DNA from: Homalodisca vitripennis
Taxonomy: Eukaryota; Arthropoda; Insecta; Hemiptera; Cicadellidae
Length of the DNA stretch: 64,000 bases
Direction of reading: 5' to 3'
NCBI RefSeq assembly: GCF_021130785.1
Contig: NC_060213.1
Location: 69,057,501 to 69,121,500, forward strand
Below are positions 57,289-64,000 of this stretch, piece after piece. Both the position numbers and the translations under genes were made by a program. Positions within the stretch are counted from its first letter, which is position 1. Each line of letters starts with the position of its first letter. The notes beneath the pieces are model-generated. The model was not told the origin of the DNA, made no database searches, and worked only from the letters and a program-made list of their open reading frames with translations.

Positions 57289-57289
<1 letters not shown>
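57191..57289. repeat. Foldback palindrome (~99 bp)
   Basis: GAGCACAGAAAAATA at the left mirrors TATTTTTCTGTGCTC at the right, and the arms stay complementary inward through AATTAC/GTAATT and TTAAGTAT/ATACTTAA, with a 5-nt gap and a few mismatches. It could be a tiny foldback MITE. A (TA)n tract follows after 2 bp. Confidence 0.85.

Positions 57290-57291
<2 letters not shown>

Positions 57292-57357
<66 letters not shown>
57292..57357. repeat. (TA)n microsatellite
   Basis: An uninterrupted run of about 33 TA units directly after the palindrome. Confidence 0.97.
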
Positions 57358-57361
<4 letters not shown>

Positions 57362-60300
57362 ATTCAGTGCGTTATCAGTATTGTGCTATGTATACTTTCG
57401 GAGTAAGCAAACATACTCCCAACTTGCGAGATAGCTAGACGAGCTGGGTTTGATCTTCCAGGGTTTGAGTATTTATATAAACTGTATTTATTGTTAGAAG
57501 TCGAATCAGATAGCCCTATGGAAGAATCCGATACTTTCAAAAAATATTGCGCTAACTTTATCACGTAAACTCTAATACAATTTTGAAAAGAAAGAAAAAT
57601 AAAACTAGTTTTTTTTTCAGTAAAATAAAAACTATCCTGTTCATGAAAGTTATAGTTCTAAACATTTTCATTTATGAACTAAATTTTCCTGTTAGAATTT
57701 CCAAAATTTAACCATTATTAAGAAACATTACCCACCCAAATGAAAAGTTTATTGCTGCACTTTATACGTAACTTATAAGATGTTATTATATTACTAGATG
57801 TTATCCGCACCTTCACATACAATTTCCAAAAGTTAAGGAGCTAATCTCAAAATTGAATTAAATCAACCCTTCCTACAATACCTAATTTATGTATAGAAGA
57901 ATTTAGGTTGCTCCACCGTGCTTAGAGATCATGTCTATCACATCATAGTGCACTCAATTATGTACCTGATGAGACAATGGGATCACCAATTTACCTATTT
58001 ATATGTGTCTCTGATGTCTAAACGATGCATATGTTTCGTTTAAGCTTCAACGTCGGCTTTCTTTGGATCTCTTTAGACGGACATGACTCCAGATTCCAGG
58101 AGTCAAGTTTGAGACAGTGTCATATACCACTGCAACACAAGAAATGTGAACTGGAGCTAAATTCAAAATTCAATTGTTATTGTACGTTATTACGGTATAT
58201 TCTACTTTTTTATTCACTTCTCCCAATATTTTTCTTGTATTTCCGCTTGAATTTCAAAGTGCCTTTGCAGGTTTTATTTCTTTCAACTTCAAAGCACGAG
58301 AATCTACATGAAATGTTGTGTTTGTGGAACATAGCTTTCCAGGTACAAACTCTGTTTCGATGGAAGTCGATCTGACGATGACGTTTGTCCGTAACTGCTT
58401 TTAAAGACAAAGCTTGTTACAATGTCAACGTTAACTATATAAAGCGATGTTTTCATTTATTAAATTTTTTCTATTTTTTAATCAATGACGAAAGAAATAT
58501 AATACCGTATTAAATAAGGAAACTTTATGAGTTTGCATTTTTATTACTGAGTACAGTAGATGGAGAGTTTATGATTTAGTAATAAATCTAGTGTATATAA
58601 CTGTATTTCTTATTCTTGTTATGAGTACAATGAGAACGAAATGATTTAAAGCACAGCCATTAATAGTAGTTTTTGTTTCTCATAGTTACTATAGATATAT
58701 TTTATTGACCATTGTAATAAATAACGTAACAGATAAATAGTTAAATACTATATACGAAACTAATTATTTAATTTCCCTAAATTAGATAAATTGGCCGAAG
58801 TTATTAATCATTTGTATCCAAGTATTTTTTGTACTCTTATCCAAGCTTTCTAGGCAATTTGTTACCAAATGTGGAAATTGTGTTAGAAGCACTTACATGA
58901 ACAGGTAACAAGTATTCTACCTCCCTTAATCCACAATTCATGATTCGACTGACTTCCTGTTTATATTTTAAGGATTCTTAGCTAAAGTGGATTTTAAACA
59001 TATGTAATAGGTACTATGTTGTTAAACACATTCCATACATGGTATATGGAAATATCTAGTTGGCTAAGCGTCATCGAAATCTATCACACCAGGGTTTGGA
59101 ACAAATTTCATCTCTGTCTGTCTGTACATCCACACGATGTATCTAAAACTAACTAACCTGTAGTCTTGCAAGTTTGCATTAACCTTTATTTCTATAAAGA
59201 CAACTCAATCATAGTAACTCCAGAGGATTTGGCTGAGAGCATGCAAATATTTTTTACATTCGTGTCTATTTTTACAAGGGTAAACATATTGGCAATGAGA
59301 AAAATGCAGAATAAATAAATTTGTGAACAAACTGAACACAGCCTTATGAGACTAACATGTGAAAGTTTTTATTGATAGTGTAAACAGAAAGATAATAGAA
59401 ACGAAAGCAATATTAAAAGTTGGTGAGTTTGATTTCAGCGCACTCTTGAGTTGTAGTACCCTGCCTCGCTCAACGGAACTTGTATTGTCTGATTACTTTT
59501 ATGAAACCTAACAGAATGAAAATGTGAGTATATATTTGCTAAACTATCTCGGGAAATATCTTATCTGTGAATATTTTCATGAAATTTATACATACAATAA
59601 TAATTTCTATGATGGTACATGTAACTATGGAATTTGGCTGAGCATTATTGAAGTATATCAAAGATTATACTGACGTCATTTCTCTTTTGTTTATCTGAGG
59701 AATTTTAAATATTCTTTTCTGTCTATATATATATATATATATCTGACACTTATATTTATCTGTCGGGAGGACATCTCGAGAATGTAATCATCGATATATT
59801 TGAAACTGTGCAAACAGCTACAGCAAAGCGTATAACGCGCTTTATATGTGTCTTTCTGTATTTTTATTTTTATGAGCAAATGTAACATATCGACTGTCAA
59901 AAGTTTGCACCTTATTGATAAAAATTGTAGAAGCAATAAGTTGTAGCTAATGTAGTACTATCTGGAAAGAAACTGAGGAAGAGGAATAAGAGCCAGTGGC
60001 TAACACACAGCGCGCCTAGTGATGAACGCTATGCAATTCATCACCCACGGAGGTGTATTGATTGCCCACACAAGAAAATTACGGCGAAAAGTTCACTAAC
60101 TCCAATCGTGCATCGCCAAGTGTTATCATACTTTTGTTTACTTCCACTTCAGACAATTTGGAAGTTTTCTGTCTCTTTCAGTTTGAACTACTTAAGGGCT
60201 GCTTCCTATGGGGATAATTACTTGCATGTTTTGAAGTAGATTTCTTTTTCTCAGATCTAAGGTCAACTTCAGTTTAAACAGATAAATTGGTCTAAAAATA

Positions 60301-60660
60301 TCATAACTCGTAAATGGGCTTTATATAAATAAAAAATTTAGTTTTTTGTGATATTTTAAGTAATATGGGCTTATATAAAATTGGTGGTGGATGATGTTGT
60401 ACAAAAGGAGGTAAAGATGAAGAGTTCAAACTTACATGTTGTCTTAATGACTCAATTATTGAAGAGTATTTAATAATATATTAGAAAAGAATAGTTTCTA
60501 CATTTTCTGCGGTATCTTGTCAACAAGCTGACACGTTTCCCCTTCGCTAACGCTCAGCAATTATGATAGTGATTATGAGAGTCAGGGTAGTTTAGAATAA
60601 GTGAGTTTTGAATATTTCAAAAGTTGGCCTAAATTTGTGCATAAAATAAAAGTATGTTTA
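57358..60660. other. Unannotated A/T-rich DNA
   Basis: Contains dispersed-repeat pieces at 59040-59260 and about 59565-59660 and a short TA run at 59726-59743. The longest frame (116 codons at 58025) has no recognised motif. Confidence 0.45.
59040..59260 (-). repeat. Dispersed degenerate repeat, fragment 4
   Basis: In reverse complement it carries TTTATAGAAATAAAGGTTAATGC and then GATACATCGTGTGGATG, matching fragments 1 and 3. The left end (GTCATCGAAATCTATCAC) recurs near 32850 and, in reverse, near 2970. Confidence 0.5.
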
Positions 60661-60761
60661 CCCCCCCCCCCCACCCCCCCCCCCCCCCACCCCCCCCCCC
60701 CCCCACCCCCCCCCCCCCCCACCCCCCCCCCCCCCCACCCCCCCCCCCCCCCACCCCCCCC
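60661..60761. repeat. (C15A)n minisatellite, 16-bp unit
   Basis: A 101-bp stretch of C interrupted only by A at 60673, 60689, 60705, 60721, 60737 and 60753, an exact 16-bp spacing. The minus strand is G15T repeats with very high G-quadruplex potential. Predicted proteins across it are low-complexity artefacts. Confidence 0.97.
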
Positions 60762-61572
60762 ATTTACGTATATGTTTAATATTAGCAAATAAACATAAAA
60801 GCACCACTTCTAAGTGGTAAACATAAAATAATGTATTGCCCACGTTGCTGCCAAATAGAGTATGAATGAACTAAAAATATGATACCTCGGGATGGGCCCT
60901 AAATATTCTAATGATAGAATTAGACTAGTCTAAAGGTATGATGCGCCTCTTTATGAATTTATTTTACAGTGTTAAAGAGCTCAGCCAAGTAAATTTTTGT
61001 GTAACATAAGCGAACGGAACTTGGTAACTTGCATAAAAAAAGAGGTATTAAGCCTTCAGATTAAAAACAAGTTGATTTTTGAAAATTAACCTTATTTGTT
61101 TCAGTGATTTAGAACATTTATGTGTAGCTAGTAATAACATAGCTTTTTATGAAAATTTTAGGGGAAACCTTAAAATAAGAACATGATAACAACATGTATC
61201 CACAACATTTTCAGCCTAAAATAGGTACTGTACAAAATTCTAAATTATGTTTCAACTGTAATAGGCCTGGTCACTAAACAAAAATCTTGTTTTAAGAGAA
61301 GCCAAAAAACTAGTTTGTAGGGGGAAGTATTACACACAACACAAAAATATTCCTCCCTAGTTTCAGAAGTCTAAAAATAATAAAGTTTTAAAAATAAGCA
61401 TGCAGTTAGAAACAGAAAAACGCTACTTTATGATAATTTATTGCAAGTGTAATATGAAAATTGGAATGAGCTAAATAATAGAAAACCTAATCTAAGACTA
61501 AAACGTAAGAGATTGCAACAAAACATGCCTTTTTAATTGCAGCCATAGTGGTGTAAAAATGTAAAAACTAAA

Positions 61573-62480
61573 TGCTTATTAGACACCGGAGCTACTAGAG
61601 ATATAGTAAGTAAAGAATTTTATGATAGCCAATTACTAAGCAAATGAGTCTCAAATGTAATGAAGTCAAATGATAGGATGTTTGCTGTTAATAACACTGA
61701 AATTAAATGTTTTGTTTACTGTTATGTTAAATTAAAAATTTCCAAATTTTGTTGGAAAATAAAACTTATTGTATTAGATGATTAAAAATTGGACATTGTA
61801 TTAGGGAACCCATTTGAAACTAACAGTCAACTAGATCTTAGATCTTAGCGGAGAGTCCTGTTATTTAAAATTTCTCTAATGAGAAAATGCCTATCATGAG
61901 TAAACAGCCGCTTGAACAGGAAATAAATAACATAGATGTAAAAATAGGGTGTACTCGAGCTGAGGCTGACATTAAAAAATTAATAAGCGATTTTCCAAAT
62001 GTTTTTACACCAACATTAATAGAGGCTCTTGATTTAGAAGTAAAATTAACACTAAAATAACCCCACATCTATAAATATTAGGTCTTATTTAATGAGTCCT
62101 CCCACAATAAATAAATTGAAGACAATAATACAGGGATTGGCTTGACCAGGGAATTATCGAACCTAGTACTTCAGCTTACTCTAGTCCAGCCTTTTTAACG
62201 AATAAGGATAGACTTGTAGTCAACTACACAGAACTAAATAAAAAGTTGCAGAAAATGAATTTCCCCATAGGTGATTTAAATAATTATTATCAACATCTTA
62301 GTGGAGCAAAAATATTTTACTGTCATAGATTTGAGAAAAAGTGTTTTTGCAATGTCCACTATCACCTGACAGTCAAGACCTTACTTCATTAGTACTATAA
62401 TAGCAAATATAAATTTAAAAAGGGTCCCTTTTGGCTTACATGTTGGTAGTTGCTGTACTGTCCACCTATTTGGACAAAGT
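61573..62480 (+). pseudogene. pol: Element 3 protease and RT N-terminal remnants
   Basis: LLDTGATRD marks the protease, followed by segments matching element 2. RT pieces include SSPAFL, VPFGLHVGS. Stops lie in several places. The RT stops before YVDD because of the deletion at about 62480. Confidence 0.75.
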
Positions 62481-62483
62481 TTT

Positions 62484-62900
62484 TTGCAAGAAAACGACCA
62501 AAAAGAATTAATGCCGATAGCATATTACTCAAGACAATTCTCTGATGCCGAATTAAGATACACTATTTATGAAAAAGAAGCTTTAAGTGCACTAATTTGC
62601 ATAGAAAAATGGCTTGAGATTTTAGAAGTTAAGACCTTTAAGCTACTAAACGATAACCAAGCTTTATCTTATGTTCTAAATTACACGCGAAAGGTATGGA
62701 GACTTGCTCGATGGATCGAGAGGATTTTGAATTTGCCTTTTGAGGTAGAGTTTAAAAGTTCTATTGACAATGCGCTAGCACACGCTTTATCGAGGATGTT
62801 TGAAAGAGACGATGACACGTCGAAAACAGCTGTTGGAAGTGACCTTGACCGCAATAAGAATAAATTATCGATCGCTGCTTGTAGCTCAGACTCCTCTTGA
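62484..62900 (+). pseudogene. pol: Element 3 RNase H domain remnant
   Basis: 138 open codons matching the second half of element 2 RNase H: IAYYSRQFSD, YEKEALSAL, NDNQALSYVL and NALAHALSRMFE. The TTG at 62484 is not a real start: the frame continues from the RT piece upstream, in phase, across the deletion. The first RNase H Asp is lost. Confidence 0.82.
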
Positions 62901-63056
62901 GGGCGAAAATCAAAACAAACGTTAATTGTTAAGCTTAAAATGCAATTTAGCTGTAAGAACAGTAATAAGGATAATGTATGGTTGTTAATCAATGATTTAC
63001 CATTAACATAAAAGAATTAGAAAGATATTAATTACAGGATTTAGAAACGCAAAATA

Positions 63057-63990
63057 TTGTTCAGTCTGTCAAAAATAACGAAAATAATTTATGTTATTTT
63101 ATACAAAATAATTTACTTATGTACAAAAAAGTATGTAAATAGTAAGAGTAAGATATTATTGCCTAGCCAATTAGTTGATTTATTGCATGAATTTTTCCTC
63201 AGCTCATTAATAGGAGGTCATTTTAGGTACAGCGAGAACCCAGAGAAAAGTTTTATTTTTACAGACCCGATTTGAACGAATTAATTAAATCTAAAGTTAA
63301 GGAATGTAAAGAAAAATATGTGTGTAAAGAATGTGTTTGTTGTGTACCTATGTTAAATGAGCAAAGTGTGCCAAAAGAAGCATGAAGGTGAACTAGTGTC
63401 AGTACCATTTAGGAACAATATGGATTGTTTATTTATATATATGTTAGGCCCATTAGTGAGAACTAGAAACCGCAATGTATATGTACTCGTAGTTGTAAAA
63501 CGCCGCTAGTAAATTTCTATGGCTTATCCCTTTGACGGAGCGTAAGAGTGCTGAAATCTGTAATAAATTAAAACTTTCCAGTACCTAAAAATAATAGTGT
63601 CAGACAATGCTGAATATTTTACATCGCTTTATTTTAAGAAGTTCTTATTTAAGAATGTTTTATAACACCGTAGGCTAGCCCCTTATAGACCTAGTGGAAA
63701 TCAATCAGAAAGATATTGGAAATGTATCTACATTGTTGCGTAGTTTCTATCACGATGCTATAAGCAATTGGGACAATGAACCTAGGTTACATACAATTAA
63801 GTTTGAACATACAATAGTTTGAACCGCCCATAATGAAAGCGCAGGATTTGGTGCATTTGATTTAATGTTCAAACATGCCTGTAATAATGCACTATTTAAT
63901 TTATGGAAACTAAATGATATGATTGGTGAAAATTTTTCAAAAGAATCTACTGTAAACAATCTCAAAAGAGCTGTAATTAATGTAATAAGA
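63057..63990 (+). pseudogene. pol: Element 3 integrase remnant
   Basis: The HHCC-finger region (LLHEFFLSSLIGGHF) is near 63180-63230. The second catalytic Asp (VSDNAEYF) is near 63598 and the Glu block (GNQSERYW) near 63697. Multiple stops and frame changes are present, and it reaches the window end. Confidence 0.75.
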
Positions 63991-64000
63991 AGTATAGCAC

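Larger units (their letters stand above)
60965..64000 (+). mobile_element. LTR element 3: decayed relative of element 2, cut by window end
   Basis: In order: a Gag piece (near 60980-61170, with DLEHLCVASNNIAFYE aligning to element 2 Gag), a CCHC knuckle (about 61250-61277), protease DTG at about 61582-61590, RT N-terminus, a deleted RT core, RNase H, integrase finger and integrase core up to the window edge. Many stops and frame changes lie between. No LTR is seen in the window. Confidence 0.82.

Noticed and set aside
58025..58375. 116-codon plus-strand frame
   Set aside because: No recognisable domain; Phe/Leu/Lys bias matches base composition.
60582..60843. Gly-rich and Pro-rich proteins on both strands
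   Set aside because: They are translations of the (C15A)n minisatellite and carry no real coding signal.
62681..62992. 103-codon minus-strand frame and similar antisense frames under gag and pol
   Set aside because: They are shadows of the RNase H, gag and pol coding frames on the opposite strand.

Overview
This window looks like A/T-rich nuclear DNA of an insect or related arthropod. The species cannot be fixed from sequence. Support comes from a eukaryotic initiator tRNA-Met gene with an A/T-rich flank, Ty3/gypsy elements one of which keeps an insect-type env remnant, CR1-like LINEs, and very little single-copy coding sequence. Most of the roughly 26 kb of recognisable content is mobile-element DNA; the rest is A/T-rich DNA with simple and tandem repeats.

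Layout. 0-11.5 kb: initiator tRNA-Met (140-211), then unannotated DNA with an AT microsatellite, a ~0.5-kb tandem duplication (3908-4930) and a three-copy ~237-bp array (8026-8736). 11.5-19.2 kb: a dispersed repeat (copy A) split by one 6.6-kb insertion flanked by TTACC. The insertion is a nearly complete minus-strand CR1-like LINE whose 5' end adjoins a fragment of the haem-pathway gene ALAD. A second copy of the host repeat (B, 29301-30536) carries the empty site. 20-22.6 kb: a second, decayed LINE. 34.6-52.4 kb: a Ty3/gypsy element with identical 878-bp LTRs and a CTAG target duplication (element 1), holding gag, pol and a decayed env-like region. A second Ty3/gypsy element is nested inside it at 42670-50395 (element 2: 804-bp LTRs, ATAT target duplication). 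53.5-54 kb: a minus-strand gag relic. 57.2 kb: a foldback hairpin and (TA)n. 60.7 kb: a (C15A)n minisatellite. 61-64 kb: a decayed relative of element 2, cut by the window edge.

Main points. (1) All three largely intact retroelements show a -1 frame step at a classical slippery heptamer: U UUU UUA at the LINE ORF1 stop, and A AAA AAC near the gag stop of both LTR elements. In the LTR elements the heptamer is followed after 8-9 nt by a strong predicted stem. (2) The LINE ORF1 combines a FLYWCH finger, coiled coil, six 33-residue repeats each with a TQT motif, a Ulp1-like cysteine-protease domain and an SGNH-esterase domain. ORF2 has no in-frame AUG before or within its endonuclease domain. (3) Element 2 has a 14-nt primer-binding site exactly complementary to nucleotides 1-14 of the initiator tRNA encoded at the start of this window, which suggests priming by a 5' tRNA fragment. 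(4) The ALAD fragment lies inside the LINE insertion, suggesting a chimeric insertion event.

All coordinates and matches were read by eye. Family assignments rest on motifs, not on database searches.
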